Assembly (NCBI RefSeq): GCF_046773475.1
Contig: NZ_CP177239.1
Location: forward strand, 3,844,001 to 3,908,000
Source of the DNA: Nitratireductor aquimarinus
Lineage (GTDB): Bacteria > Pseudomonadota > Alphaproteobacteria > Rhizobiales > Rhizobiaceae
Direction: 5' to 3'
DNA length: 64,000 nucleotides
Of this stretch, positions 32,527 through 40,850 are shown in pieces. The notes beneath the pieces were generated by a model. It saw nothing but the letters and a program-made list of their open reading frames with translations. It searched no databases and was not told where the DNA came from. A program made the position numbers and the translations under genes. Each line of letters begins with the position of its first letter. Positions within the stretch are counted from its first letter, which is position 1.

Positions 32527-33480
32527 ATGAAACCGCGTATTGCAGTACTCGGATGTGGCTATTGGGGCTCAAACCACATTCGCACGCTTAAGTCTCTTGG
32601 AGTGCTGGCAGCCGTCTCCGACGCCAATGAGGCGCGGGCCGAGGGCTTCGCCAGTGAGCATGATTGCGTCGCAATCTCCCCGGAGGCGCTCTTCGAGCAC
32701 GACGATATCGATGCAATCGTTCTGGCCCTGCCGCCGCAGTACCACGCCGAATATGCCATCCGCGCCATGCAGGCCGGCAAGGACGTTCTTGTGGAAAAGC
32801 CGATCGCGCTGACCGTCGACGACGCCAAGCGCGCGGTCGCCGTTGCGCGCGAGACCGGGCGCATCATCATGGTGGGTCATGTGCTGCGCTTCCACCCGGC
32901 TTTCGAGAAGCTCAAGGAGCTGATCGACAAGGGCGATCTCGGCGAAATCCGCTATATTCATTCGCATCGTCTCGGCCTTGGCAAGTTTCACACCGAGAAT
33001 GACGCCCTGTGGGATCTGGCGCCGCACGATCTCTCGATGATTCTCGCGCTGACCGGCGTTGCGCCGGAAGAGGTGCGCGGCGAGGGCGCGGCGCTGCTCG
33101 ACCACCTGAGCGACTTCGCGCATCTGCACATGCGCTTTCCCGGCGGTCTGCGCAGCCATTTGTTCACCTCGCGCCTCAACCCCTATCGCGAACGCCGCCT
33201 GACGGTGGTTGGCGACAAGGCGATGGCCGTGTTCGACGATGTCGAGCCATGGGGGCGCAAGCTTGCCGTCTATCGGCATGCGGTCTGGCATGACAGCGGT
33301 CACTGGGCGTTCACGACCAATGAACCGACCTATGTGGATGTGGAAGAGGGAATGCCGCTCACGCGTGAGCTGCAGCATTTCATCGACTGTATTGAGACCC
33401 GCAAGGAGCCTCGCACCACCGGTGAAGAGGCAATCGAGGTTCTGCGCATTCTCACGGCAGGCTCCGTCACCCACGGCTGA
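32527..33480 (+). CDS. Gfo/Idh/MocA-family NAD(P)-dependent oxidoreductase
   Basis: Cytoplasmic dehydrogenase of sugars or related alcohols. The Rossmann motif is RIAVLGCGYWGSNHI at the N-terminus, and the family lysine block is VLVEKPIALT near residue 95. The C-terminal domain holds DLAPHDLSMILALTG. Length 317 is short-to-normal. ATG 32527 has GAAGG 6-8 nt upstream; the frame is open to 32476. It is the first core gene beyond the tRNA. Wzx/WbpB-like sugar dehydrogenases share this form, but the substrate is not determinable. Confidence 0.85.
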   Translation: MKPRIAVLGCGYWGSNHIRTLKSLGVLAAVSDANEARAEGFASEHDCVAISPEALFEHDDIDAIVLALPPQYHAEYAIRAMQAGKDVLVEKPIALTVDDAKRAVAVARETGRIIMVGHVLRFHPAFEKLKELIDKGDLGEIRYIHSHRLGLGKFHTENDALWDLAPHDLSMILALTGVAPEEVRGEGAALLDHLSDFAHLHMRFPGGLRSHLFTSRLNPYRERRLTVVGDKAMAVFDDVEPWGRKLAVYRHAVWHDSGHWAFTTNEPTYVDVEEGMPLTRELQHFIDCIETRKEPRTTGEEAIEVLRILTAGSVTHG

Positions 33481-33514
33481 CGGGCGCTGCCTTTCAGGCG
33501 CGATCGTGATCAAT

Positions 33515-33536
33515 CACGCGCCCGTGCGGGCGCGTG
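33515..33536. terminator. Hairpin between convergent genes
   Basis: CACGCGCCC-GTGC-GGGCGCGTG, 9-bp perfect stem with a tetraloop, between the Gfo/Idh gene (+) and mnmA (-). No long T-tract follows, so it is at best a weak bidirectional terminator. Confidence 0.45.
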
Positions 33537-33596
33537 TGCGCTGCTGATTTCAGAAAAATGCAGGCTGGTTTGGCGTGAAGTGCGGCGCAGGGCGCT

Positions 33597-34781
33597 CTAC
33601 GCGCCCTGACCAGCCATGGTTGAAAGGCGCGTGAGCTGCGCTTCGGCTTCGGTGCCGCGCTCGGAGCGCTCGATGAAGCCGCCGCCATAGACGCGGGCCT
33701 CATTGCCGTCGTCGGAGTAGAGCACGCAGGCCTGGCCCGGTGCGACGCCGGCTTCGCCTTCCGTCAGTTCGACCCAGGTGACGCCGTCTTCATGGTGAAG
33801 CACCGCAGGGCGGGGCGGCCGCGTGGAGCGAACCTTCGCAAACACTTCCATGCCGCCCCTGGGAAGCTCGCCAAGCGGTCCGTCGCCCAGCCAGTTCACC
33901 TGGCGCAGGAAAACCTTGTGCGTCTCGAGCGCCTCGCGCGGGCCGACAATCACGCGCGCATTCTCTGCGTCCAGATGCACCACATAGAGCGGCTCGCCGG
34001 TCGCGACGCCGATGCCGCGGCGCTGGCCGATCGTGTAATGCATCACGCCGTCATGGCGGCCGAGCCTGCGCCCGTCCAGATGCACGATCTCGCCCGGTGT
34101 GGCGGCTTCCGGCTTCAGCTTGCTGATGATGTCGGAATATTTGCCGCGTGGCACGAAGCAGATGTCCTGGCTGTCCTGCTTGGTGGCGACGCTCAGGCCC
34201 ATCTCTTCGGCGATGGCGCGAACCTCGGGCTTGGAGAGCCCGCCCAGCGGGAAGCGCAGATAGTCGATCTGCTCCTGCGTGGTGGCGAACAGGAAATAGC
34301 TCTGATCGCGCTCGGCATCCACGGGGCGCGTGAGCGCACGGTGAGCGCCATTGGCGCGGCTGCGGATATAGTGGCCGGTGGCCAGCGCATCCGCGCCAAG
34401 CTCGCGGGCGGTTTCCAGAAGATCGGCGAACTTGACGGTCTGGTTGCACGAAACGCAGGGGATCGGTGTTTCACCGGCCACATAGCTCTGCGCAAACGGA
34501 TCGATCACGGCCTCGCGGAAGCGCTGCTCGTAATTCAGCACGTAATGCGGAATGCCAAGCGTCTCGGAAACGCGGCGCGCATCATCGATGTCCTGACCCG
34601 CGCAGCATGATCCGGGGCGGTGAGCCGCCTCGCCATGATCGTAGAGCTGAAGGGTGACGCCAACCACGTCGTAGCCTTGTTTCGCAAGAATGCCGGCAAC
34701 AACGGAGGAGTCTACGCCGCCCGACATCGCCACCACGATTCGGCAGTCCTGCGGGCGTCCGGGCAGGTCGAGGCTGTTCAT
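33597..34781 (-). CDS. mnmA: tRNA-specific 2-thiouridylase MnmA
   Basis: Thiolates U34 of Lys, Glu and Gln tRNAs, using ATP and a persulfide carrier. The PP-loop is VVAMSGGVDSSVVAGIL. The nucleophile Cys is in PCVSCNQTVKF, and the second catalytic Cys in QDICFVPRGKY. GHYIRS and the TIGQRRGIGV block are also typical. Length 394 is normal. Start at ATG 34781. It is divergent from sciP. Confidence 0.97.
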   Translation of the reverse strand: MNSLDLPGRPQDCRIVVAMSGGVDSSVVAGILAKQGYDVVGVTLQLYDHGEAAHRPGSCCAGQDIDDARRVSETLGIPHYVLNYEQRFREAVIDPFAQSYVAGETPIPCVSCNQTVKFADLLETARELGADALATGHYIRSRANGAHRALTRPVDAERDQSYFLFATTQEQIDYLRFPLGGLSKPEVRAIAEEMGLSVATKQDSQDICFVPRGKYSDIISKLKPEAATPGEIVHLDGRRLGRHDGVMHYTIGQRRGIGVATGEPLYVVHLDAENARVIVGPREALETHKVFLRQVNWLGDGPLGELPRGGMEVFAKVRSTRPPRPAVLHHEDGVTWVELTEGEAGVAPGQACVLYSDDGNEARVYGGGFIERSERGTEAEAQLTRLSTMAGQGA

Positions 34782-35068
34782 TCGCTAGGTCTTCTTTGTC
34801 TTTATCGTGGCCGATTACATGCCAATGCGGCGAATATAGGTCAAGGATCGGGCCACCGCCACCCTGATAGGTTAACGCCCCTTTTGCCTGCAAACCCCAG
34901 CTTTTCCAAGGGGTCCGGAGCGTTTCCGGCGCAATTTGAAACAAATCTCAGGCAAATCCCTAACGCGGGATTCATGTCCGTTACCGTATGCTTACCATGT
35001 GCTTAGGCAAATTTTAAAGCCGGCGCACTAGCTTGTGAAACGGGTCTTGAGTTCAGGTAGAGAGTACT
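34782..35068. promoter_or_regulatory. mnmA / sciP divergent promoter region
   Basis: 287-bp gap with no gene. One GANTC site (GATTC at about 34969) lies ~100 bp before sciP. TTAC/TTAG-type motifs (TTACCATGTGCTTAG) lie close to the sciP start and could be weak CtrA sites. AGAGAG precedes the sciP ATG. Confidence 0.4.
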
Positions 35069-35344
35069 ATGACCGAAATGGTTCGACCACGCGTAAAATA
35101 TGTCATCGGCCCGGATGGCAGCCCGCTGACTGTTGCGGACTTGCCTCCGAGCAATACGCGCAGGTGGGTTATCCGTCGCAAGGCGGAAGTGGTTGCCGCA
35201 GTACGCGGCGGGCTTTTGAGCCTTGAGGAAGCTTGTCAGCGCTATCGTCTGACGGTGGAGGAGTTCCTCTCATGGCAGGCTTCTATCGAGGATCATGGCC
35301 TTGCAGGTCTGCGCACGACGCGGATCCAGCAATACAGGCATTGA
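35069..35344 (+). CDS. sciP: CtrA inhibitor SciP (DUF1153)
   Basis: Small helix-turn-helix protein which in Caulobacter binds CtrA-controlled promoters and CtrA, lowering transcription after division. RPRVKYVIGPDGSPLTVADL, then PPSNTRRWVIRRKAEVVAAV and a trihelical end (LSLEEACQRYRLTVEEFLSW) are highly conserved in alphaproteobacteria. Length 91 matches the family. It lies ~1 kb from ctrA, the usual rhizobial layout. Confidence 0.95.
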   Translation: MTEMVRPRVKYVIGPDGSPLTVADLPPSNTRRWVIRRKAEVVAAVRGGLLSLEEACQRYRLTVEEFLSWQASIEDHGLAGLRTTRIQQYRH

Positions 35345-35404
35345 TCGGCTTTCGGAGCGCTTCTCTTCGCTAGAAGGGGCGGGCCGACTTCCAGTCAAAA
35401 CCGT

Positions 35405-35436
35405 AAAAAAGGCCGGCGCTCGTCGCCGGCCTTTTT
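35405..35436 (+). terminator. Rho-independent terminator of sciP
   Basis: GGCCGGCG-CTCGT-CGCCGGCC (35411-35431) with TTTTT after and an A-run before the stem. Confidence 0.92.
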
Positions 35437-35478
35437 GCGTTCCGGGTTTCAGTCTGTGGATTCCTGAACGCTGAACGC

Positions 35479-35510
35479 AAAAAAAAACGGCGGGGGATAA
35501 CCCTGCCGCC
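35479..35510 (-). terminator. Rho-independent terminator of the fliJ-like gene
   Basis: On the minus strand GGCGGCAGGG-TTAT-CCCCCGCCG is followed by about nine T residues, 36 bp after the fliJ-like stop. Confidence 0.9.
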
Positions 35511-35545
35511 TCGTGCAGAATGCGGTGTGGCGTGAGCGTAAAGGT

Positions 35546-35911
35546 CTAGCCGGTCATCGCGCGCGAGGGCGCGGCATCCGGGCGGGTGCGGTTTTCAAGC
35601 GCTTCGGCCTTGGCGAGCTCGGCTTCAGCCTCGTTCAGCTCTGCTTCGGCGCTCTTGCGCTGCTCGACCAGTTCAGCCTGGGAGGTGCGCAGATTGTCGC
35701 GGCGCAGGCGAGCGGCCTTTGCGAAGGTCGGGTAGGCGAAGTGATTGAGGTCGGTAATGCCCGCCTTCGTTTCTTCGGAGACGATCTGCGCTTCCAGTTC
35801 CGCCGCCATGCGGTCGAATTCTGCGATCATCGTATCCAGCTGCGCCATCCGGCGCCGCTTCTCATTGACCTGAAACTGCTTCAGACGGACGAGATTTTCA
35901 CGCGGCTTCAT
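35546..35911 (-). CDS. FliJ-like coiled-coil protein
   Basis: 121 aa from ATG 35911 (GGAG 8 nt upstream; the frame opens 24 nt earlier). Almost entirely helical: NLVRLKQFQVNEKRRRMAQL, then QIVSEETKAGITDLNHFAYP and a heptad-rich end (QAELVEQRKSAEAELNEAEA). Length and coiled-coil form match FliJ, the chaperone-escort of the flagellar export ATPase, and rhizobial genomes commonly carry this gene beside ctrA. FliJ is variable in sequence, so the call is moderate. Confidence 0.7.
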   Translation of the reverse strand: MKPRENLVRLKQFQVNEKRRRMAQLDTMIAEFDRMAAELEAQIVSEETKAGITDLNHFAYPTFAKAARLRRDNLRTSQAELVEQRKSAEAELNEAEAELAKAEALENRTRPDAAPSRAMTG

Positions 35912-36353
35912 GCTCGTTACTCCCACAATACGCACACACCAGCGCCTCGCGGCGGCTGTCCGTCCCTTTTACGCCGGGTCGGAATACAAATGCTAAACGC
36001 ACTTAGGAAACAAAATCCTAAGATTTAGCTTTCCCGGTAACCATTCGTTTACGGGCATTGTTAATCATATGGGTGATGGCTTAAGGCGCGGTAAAGATTG
36101 TGCGTGAGGAGCCGTAATTTGATTGCGTGGAGAGTCGGTTAGCGTAAATTTCTAATGCAATTTGCGTTGTCCAGGAGCGGAAATTTCACCATTGGAATCA
36201 AACCGGTGCCTTCAAAAGCTAAAAGGGGATTCTGGCGCTTGCCAGAACGAATTAGATTTTGTTAACCATTAACTGGCAGCCTCCGATTCAGGCAATCATT
36301 GCTTCGGTGCCGGGTGCCTGCCAGGCCGGGTCGGCGGCGAGAAGGGGATAAAG
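35912..36353. promoter_or_regulatory. ctrA upstream region with four GANTC sites and a CtrA half-site
   Basis: 442 bp without a gene. GANTC (CcrM methylation) sites occur at 36132-36136 (GAGTC), 36195-36199 (GAATC), 36228-36232 (GATTC) and 36285-36289 (GATTC). GTTAACCATTAAC at 36261-36273 contains the CtrA half-site TTAACCAT. Further TTAA-type motifs lie at ~36060-36085. This is the expected makeup of a promoter sensitive to replication-fork passage with feedback from CtrA. AAGGGG precedes the ATG. Confidence 0.7.
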
Positions 36354-37049
36354 ATGCGCGTTCTGCTGATTGAAGACGACAGTGCCACGGCACAGAGCAT
36401 TGAGTTGATGCTCAAGTCTGAGAGCTTCAATGTCTATACGACGGACCTCGGTGAAGAGGGCGTCGATCTCGGCAAGCTCTATGACTACGATATTATTCTG
36501 CTCGACCTTAATCTGCCGGACATGTCCGGTTATGAGGTCCTGCGGACGTTGCGCCTTTCCAAGGTCAAGACGCCTATTCTCATTCTGTCCGGCATGGCCG
36601 GCATTGAGGACAAGGTGCGCGGCCTGGGCTTCGGCGCGGACGATTACATGACCAAGCCGTTCCACAAGGACGAGCTGGTTGCGCGTATTCACGCAATTGT
36701 GCGTCGCTCCAAGGGGCATGCGCAGTCGGTCATCACCACGGGCGATCTCATCGTCAATCTCGACGCCAAGACGGTCGAGGTTGGTGGTCAGCGCGTTCAC
36801 CTGACCGGCAAGGAATACCAGATGCTGGAGCTGCTTTCGCTCCGCAAGGGAACGACGCTCACCAAGGAAATGTTCCTGAACCACCTCTATGGTGGCATGG
36901 ATGAGCCGGAACTGAAGATCATCGACGTGTTCATCTGCAAGCTTCGCAAGAAGCTGGATGCAGCGTCCGGCGGGCAGAACTTCATCGAGACGGTCTGGGG
37001 CCGTGGCTATGTGCTGCGTGAACCCGAGGAAGTCCGCGAAAGCGCCTGA
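36354..37049 (+). CDS. ctrA: Cell-cycle response regulator CtrA
   Basis: Master transcription factor for cell division, flagellar and pilus genes. OmpR-type: receiver domain with acidic pair in LLIEDD, phospho-Asp in ILLDLNLPD (~51), Thr/Ser in ILILSG and Lys in TKPFHK; DNA-binding winged helix in VHLTGKEYQMLELLSLRKGT and IIDVFICKLRKKLDAASGG. Length 231 and sequence are typical. It is phosphorylated through ChpT, whose gene lies 0.6 kb downstream on the opposite strand, and restrained by SciP. Confidence 0.98.
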   Translation: MRVLLIEDDSATAQSIELMLKSESFNVYTTDLGEEGVDLGKLYDYDIILLDLNLPDMSGYEVLRTLRLSKVKTPILILSGMAGIEDKVRGLGFGADDYMTKPFHKDELVARIHAIVRRSKGHAQSVITTGDLIVNLDAKTVEVGGQRVHLTGKEYQMLELLSLRKGTTLTKEMFLNHLYGGMDEPELKIIDVFICKLRKKLDAASGGQNFIETVWGRGYVLREPEEVRESA

Positions 37050-37080
37050 TCCGCTTCAAATCCCCTTGGAACGCGCAAAA

Positions 37081-37103
37081 CCCGGCCGCGAGGCCGGGTT
37101 TTT
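37081..37103 (+). terminator. Rho-independent terminator of ctrA
   Basis: CCCGGCC-GCGA-GGCCGGG followed by TTTTTCTT, 32 bp after the ctrA stop. Confidence 0.93.
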
Positions 37104-37204
37104 CTTGTTGCGTACTCGTTTTCGGAAATTCCGGGCAGGGGCGTCGCCCGCAGGGCGCCAGAACATGCCTCGCAAGAACACGCCTCATCTGCCGGAGAGC
37201 GCTC

Positions 37205-37573
37205 TCAGGCGGCCGACTGGAATTCGCGGAACTGCTCCAGAAGCTGGGTGCGGGTGAAGGGCTTGAGCATGTAGCCCTTTGCGCCGGCGCGCTTGGCGCG
37301 CATGATCGCGCCCAGATCGAGCTCGGCAAGGCACAGAAGGATGTAGGGCTTGAATTCGGCTGGCAGCGCCATCAGCTGTCTGACCAGTTCGCTGGAAGCC
37401 ATGTCCGGCAGTGAGCTGTCGACGATGATGATGTCGGCCATGTCGTGTGCAGACAGGTTGATCGCTTCCTGGCCGGTCGCGGCTTCGGTCACCATCATGT
37501 CCGCACTCGTCAGAATGCGCTTGGCGACTTTCCGGATCACACTGGAATCGTCAACGATCAGGCAGCGAGCCAT
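37205..37573 (-). CDS. Single-domain response regulator (CheY/DivK-like)
   Basis: 122-aa receiver without output domain. CLIVDDSSVIRKVAKRIL, phospho-Asp in IIIVDSSLPDM, and Lys in YMLKPFTRTQLLEQF are present; the usual Thr/Ser position reads LLCLAE. The conserved order ctrA-receiver-chpT in rhizobia suggests a role in the same phosphorelay, but this is not clearly DivK or CpdR. AAGGA lies 7 nt before the second ATG (37573) and only 1 nt before the first (37579), so I chose the second. Confidence 0.85.
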   Translation of the reverse strand: MARCLIVDDSSVIRKVAKRILTSADMMVTEAATGQEAINLSAHDMADIIIVDSSLPDMASSELVRQLMALPAEFKPYILLCLAELDLGAIMRAKRAGAKGYMLKPFTRTQLLEQFREFQSAA

Positions 37574-37676
37574 TTTCATGTCCTTTCATGCAAAGCCGGT
37601 GCCGCTGATTAGACGACAGAAAGAACTATGGCCCGCTGCAGGTAAAGCTGCGGCAAAGAGGTATGGTTAATCTTCT

Positions 37677-38315
37677 CTATTTCGCCGCAGAGAGAATGAT
37701 CTCATCCGCCGTGGCGCGAATGTTCACGTTCATGCCGGTCTCTTTGGCCAGAAGCAGCGTGTAATAGAACTGCACGCTGTGGGCGTCGACGGGCTCGTCC
37801 GGCTTCGATCCGGAGTGCAGTTCGAGGAATTTCGGCGGGACGCGCAGCATCGGGCCTTCGGCCTTGATCACGAAATGCGCATTGGTGTCGGTGTCTTCCA
37901 GATAGACCCGCAGCCTGCCGCCGCGCGGGATCGCCGCATTGGCGACCAGAAGCAGGTTGAGCAGCAGCTTGACCTGGTTCTTGGGCAGAAGGGCGCGCAC
38001 GCCGTGCCATTCGAGTTCGGGCTTTTCATTGTTGATGAAGGCAGCCGCGACCGTCTGGGCGTCGCCCGTGTCGATCTGCATGCCGGCCGAACCGGCTGCG
38101 CCGAAAGCGATGCGGGCGAACTGGAGACGCGCCGATGCGTTGACCGCGCTTGCGCGGATCAGGTTCATCGCGTCTTCGTCAGCGCCGCCTTCATCCAGTA
38201 ATTCGAGGCCATTGTTGATGGCGCCCACCGGAGAAATGATGTCGTGGCAAACGCGGCTGCACAGAAGAGCTGCCAGATCGGGGGCGCTCAGCGAGAAAAG
38301 TTCGGACACGGGCAT
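37677..38315 (-). CDS. chpT: Histidine phosphotransferase ChpT
   Basis: Transfers phosphate from the hybrid kinase CckA to CtrA and CpdR. SAPDLAALLCSRVCHDIISP contains the phospho-accepting His (CHDIISPVGAI). The C-terminal half is a degenerate histidine-kinase ATPase fold (LLLNLLLVANAAIPRGGRLR). From ATG 38315 the product is 212 aa, normal for the family; the frame upstream to 38396 is basic and not conserved-looking. It is transcribed toward ctrA. Confidence 0.93.
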   Translation of the reverse strand: MPVSELFSLSAPDLAALLCSRVCHDIISPVGAINNGLELLDEGGADEDAMNLIRASAVNASARLQFARIAFGAAGSAGMQIDTGDAQTVAAAFINNEKPELEWHGVRALLPKNQVKLLLNLLLVANAAIPRGGRLRVYLEDTDTNAHFVIKAEGPMLRVPPKFLELHSGSKPDEPVDAHSVQFYYTLLLAKETGMNVNIRATADEIILSAAK

Positions 38316-38390
38316 CTGTCCTCCAGACGTTGTTGCCAATCGGGCCTTTTCCGTCTGCTTTCGCCACGGGGCTGGCCGGTCTCTGCTCCA

Positions 38391-38493
38391 GAGCATCGGT
38401 CCGAAAAGTGGAAACCGGTTTTCGGGCTATTCCGATGCTTCGTTAATGGTTCGGACTGTCCTTTGTGCGCCCGAACGGCCGCACGGCAATCCA
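38391..38493. repeat. Dispersed palindromic intergenic repeat, copy A
   Basis: GAGCATCGGTCCGAAAAGTG, GAAACCGGTTTTCGGGCTAT and TCCGATGCTT form a long hairpin, followed by a tail with TCCTTTGTGCGCCCGAACGG. Copy B (43298-43400) is nearly the same over ~100 bp. Such ~100-bp palindromes are numerous in Brucella, Mesorhizobium and relatives. Confidence 0.85.
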
Positions 38494-38670
38494 TTGGTTC
38501 TGACTTTGCGCAGGCTCCAGTCCCTGACCGAATCAGATCATGAAACGCACGATTTCTGGTTACACAGGCCCGTTAAAACCGGCAACAGTTTGGCTCTGAT
38601 CGCAAACAGATCCGGCTGCCGTGGCTGGTTTTTCGGGGTCTGAAGAACCTTTGCCAAGCATCTTTGATGT

Positions 38671-38694
38671 GAGGTTAACAATTAGAAAAGATTC
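38671..38694 (+). promoter_or_regulatory. eipA control motif: TTAA-rich CtrA-like site and GANTC
   Basis: GAGGTTAACAATTAG (38671-38685) and GATTC (38690-38694) lie ~90 bp before eipA. In Brucella eipA is known to be under CtrA and CcrM control, and both motif types occur here. Confidence 0.55.
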
Positions 38695-38779
38695 GGAGCC
38701 TAGTTTTAAGCAGTTGTGGCTCTGTGCGGGGCGATGACGGGGCGGTCTCTGACAGCCACTCATTGATGGAGAATGAACA

Positions 38780-39370
38780 ATGCCTGCAAGGCTTTTTGAC
38801 TGGACGCGGCTCATCCAGGCCGCGTTGATTGTTTGTGCGGTCGGCCTTGGCGCCTTGTCTTTGACGACGAACGCGGCGCGCGCCAACAATACCTACTCGG
38901 CAGGAGAGATCGTTGAGGCCGGTCACGGCTTCTTCGGCGCGACGACCGGCGGTCTTGCCGCCGTGGTCGAGCGGATCTTTTCCAATTACGGCCTGCCGAA
39001 CGGCTATGTTCTCGGCGAAGAAGGGTCTGGCGCTTTCATTGGCGGCCTCACCTATGGCGAGGGCATGCTCTACACCAAGAATGCCGGTGACCATAAGGTC
39101 TTCTGGCAGGGGCCTTCCATCGGCTGGGACTATGGCGGCCAGGGATCGCGCGTGATGATCCTGGTCTACAATCTCAACTCGGTGAACGATCTTTACCGTC
39201 GTTTCGGCGGCGTTGCGGGCTCGGCCTATCTGGTTGCGGGTCTCGGTTTCAACGCGCTGACCAACGACAATATGGTTCTGGTTCCGATCCGTACCGGTGT
39301 CGGCGCGCGTCTGGGCGTCAATCTCGGCTATCTGAAGCTGACCCCGCGTCCGACCTGGAATCCCTTCTGA
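38780..39370 (+). CDS. eipA: Envelope integrity protein EipA (DUF1134)
   Basis: Periplasmic protein of the DUF1134 family. Signal peptide to about residue 35 (ending AARANN). The small beta-barrel core reads VERIFSNYGLPNGYVLGEEG, SGAFIGGLTYGEGMLYTKNA and GPSIGWDYGGQGSRVMILVY. In Brucella it supports envelope integrity and genetically interacts with O-antigen and division genes. Length 196 is normal. GGAG precedes the ATG. Adjacent to chpT, as in Brucella. Confidence 0.93.
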   Translation: MPARLFDWTRLIQAALIVCAVGLGALSLTTNAARANNTYSAGEIVEAGHGFFGATTGGLAAVVERIFSNYGLPNGYVLGEEGSGAFIGGLTYGEGMLYTKNAGDHKVFWQGPSIGWDYGGQGSRVMILVYNLNSVNDLYRRFGGVAGSAYLVAGLGFNALTNDNMVLVPIRTGVGARLGVNLGYLKLTPRPTWNPF

Positions 39371-39396
39371 TCCAGACCAGACGTCAGACCATTCGG

Positions 39397-39431
39397 GAGC
39401 GGCGCCGCGCAGATGCGATGCGCCGCTCTTT
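39397..39431 (+). terminator. Hairpin terminator of eipA
   Basis: GAGCGGCGC (39397-39405) pairs with GCGCCGCTC (39420-39428), followed by TTT; 27 bp after the stop. Confidence 0.7.
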
Positions 39432-39552
39432 CCGTCTTTGGGCCGTGCAGGCGCGCCTATCAGCTTGACGTGGACGCCTTTTTGCGTGACCCAAGGAACC
39501 GGCTGCAAGCGGCAAATCGCTGTGGCTTTCACGACGACATGGGTTTCATGCG

Positions 39553-40833
39553 GTGATCAAGACCATACTGCTCCTTCTTCTGGGCTTCTTCATAGCGGGG
39601 TTTGTGGCTCTTCTGCTGGCGCCGATCCTCTGGCGTCGTGCTGTGCGTCTCACGACCAAGCGCATTGAAGCCAGCATGCCGCTTTCGGCCAATGAGCTGG
39701 AGGCGGAGAAGGACAGGCTGCGCGCAAGCCACGCCATGGCTGCGCGCCGGCTCGAGATGAACATCGAAAATCTCAACCACAAGACGTCCGCGCAACTGGT
39801 CGAACTCTCCCGCATGAGTGAAGAGGCGCGCCGGCTTTCCGAAGAGCGGGCTGCCCAGGAACGGCTGATCGCCCGGCTCAAGGGGGAGGTTGAGCGGCAG
39901 GCCAAGGCGCTTGATGAGAAGGCCGAAGCGATTGCCTCGCTGGAAGCAAGGCTCGATGAGACGCTTGCCGAGCTCGAGACGCGCAGTGCGGGGCTGCTTC
40001 AGCTCAACGACACCTATGAGGAAGAGCGGCTGCTTGCCAGCAGCCGGCAGATCGAACTCGTTGCGCGCGAAACCGAGCTGCGCAAGGTCGAGGGCGATCT
40101 GGCCTTGCTTCGCCGGGAACGCAAGGAAGCGATCCGCGAAGCGCGCGACGCGGAGACGGCGCGTGATCAGGCCGAGGCCGGGCTCAAGGTGGCCGAGAAG
40201 CGCAACGCCGATCTGCAGAAGAAGCTCGAGGGCCAGATGCGGGTTCTCTACGAGCTTGAGGAAAAGCTGGAGCGCCGCGAGGGTGAAATCGCGCGGCTGC
40301 GTCAGGACATTACGAACGCCAGCACGGAAAGCCTCTCCACGCAGGCCGCCCGGCGGCTTCGCGAAGCAGAAGAAGAGCGCGACCGGCTCGCGCGTGAACT
40401 GGCCGACAAATCGCTGCAGCTTGGAACGGTTCTGAGCGAAGGCGGCGTGCGCAGAAGCACGCCGGCGCAAGACTTCCGGGCGCAAGGCTTCCCAGCGCAA
40501 GACTTTAATGACGAGCGAGAGACATTGCAGACACGCATTTCGCGCCTCATGCAGGAAAACAAGAAACTTCGCGCAGACCTTTCAGCCCAAAAGGCGAAGA
40601 CCGCTGGCGGTGCGAAGCAGAAGGCTCCAGCCGATACCGCGCGCGCAGACGATGCGCTGCGCGAGCAGATCCACAGCCTCGCAGCCGAGGTTGTGAGCCT
40701 CACGGCGGCGCTGGAAGGCACGGACACGCCGATTACCAGGCTGCTTGAAAAGGCGGAGCCCGAAGGCGCCGAGGGTCGCCCGCTCAGCCTTGCCGAGCGG
40801 GTGCGTGCGCTGCGCGCGCAGACGAAGGGCTAA
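39553..40833 (+). CDS. Membrane-anchored long coiled-coil protein
   Basis: 426 aa. One N-terminal transmembrane segment (MIKTILLLLLGFFIAGFVAL) is followed by almost unbroken coiled coil from ~45 to ~300 (EEARRLSEERAAQERLIARL; EEKLERREGEIARLRQDITN), a Pro/Ala/Gln-rich linker with a short repeat (AQDFRAQGFPAQDF), and a final helical part. The start is GTG 39553. No family name is supported. It could be a scaffold or an envelope spacer; position beside eipA suggests an envelope role, by inference only. Confidence 0.7.
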   Translation: MIKTILLLLLGFFIAGFVALLLAPILWRRAVRLTTKRIEASMPLSANELEAEKDRLRASHAMAARRLEMNIENLNHKTSAQLVELSRMSEEARRLSEERAAQERLIARLKGEVERQAKALDEKAEAIASLEARLDETLAELETRSAGLLQLNDTYEEERLLASSRQIELVARETELRKVEGDLALLRRERKEAIREARDAETARDQAEAGLKVAEKRNADLQKKLEGQMRVLYELEEKLERREGEIARLRQDITNASTESLSTQAARRLREAEEERDRLARELADKSLQLGTVLSEGGVRRSTPAQDFRAQGFPAQDFNDERETLQTRISRLMQENKKLRADLSAQKAKTAGGAKQKAPADTARADDALREQIHSLAAEVVSLTAALEGTDTPITRLLEKAEPEGAEGRPLSLAERVRALRAQTKG

Positions 40834-40850
40834 ATCGCCAAACGCCGCGT

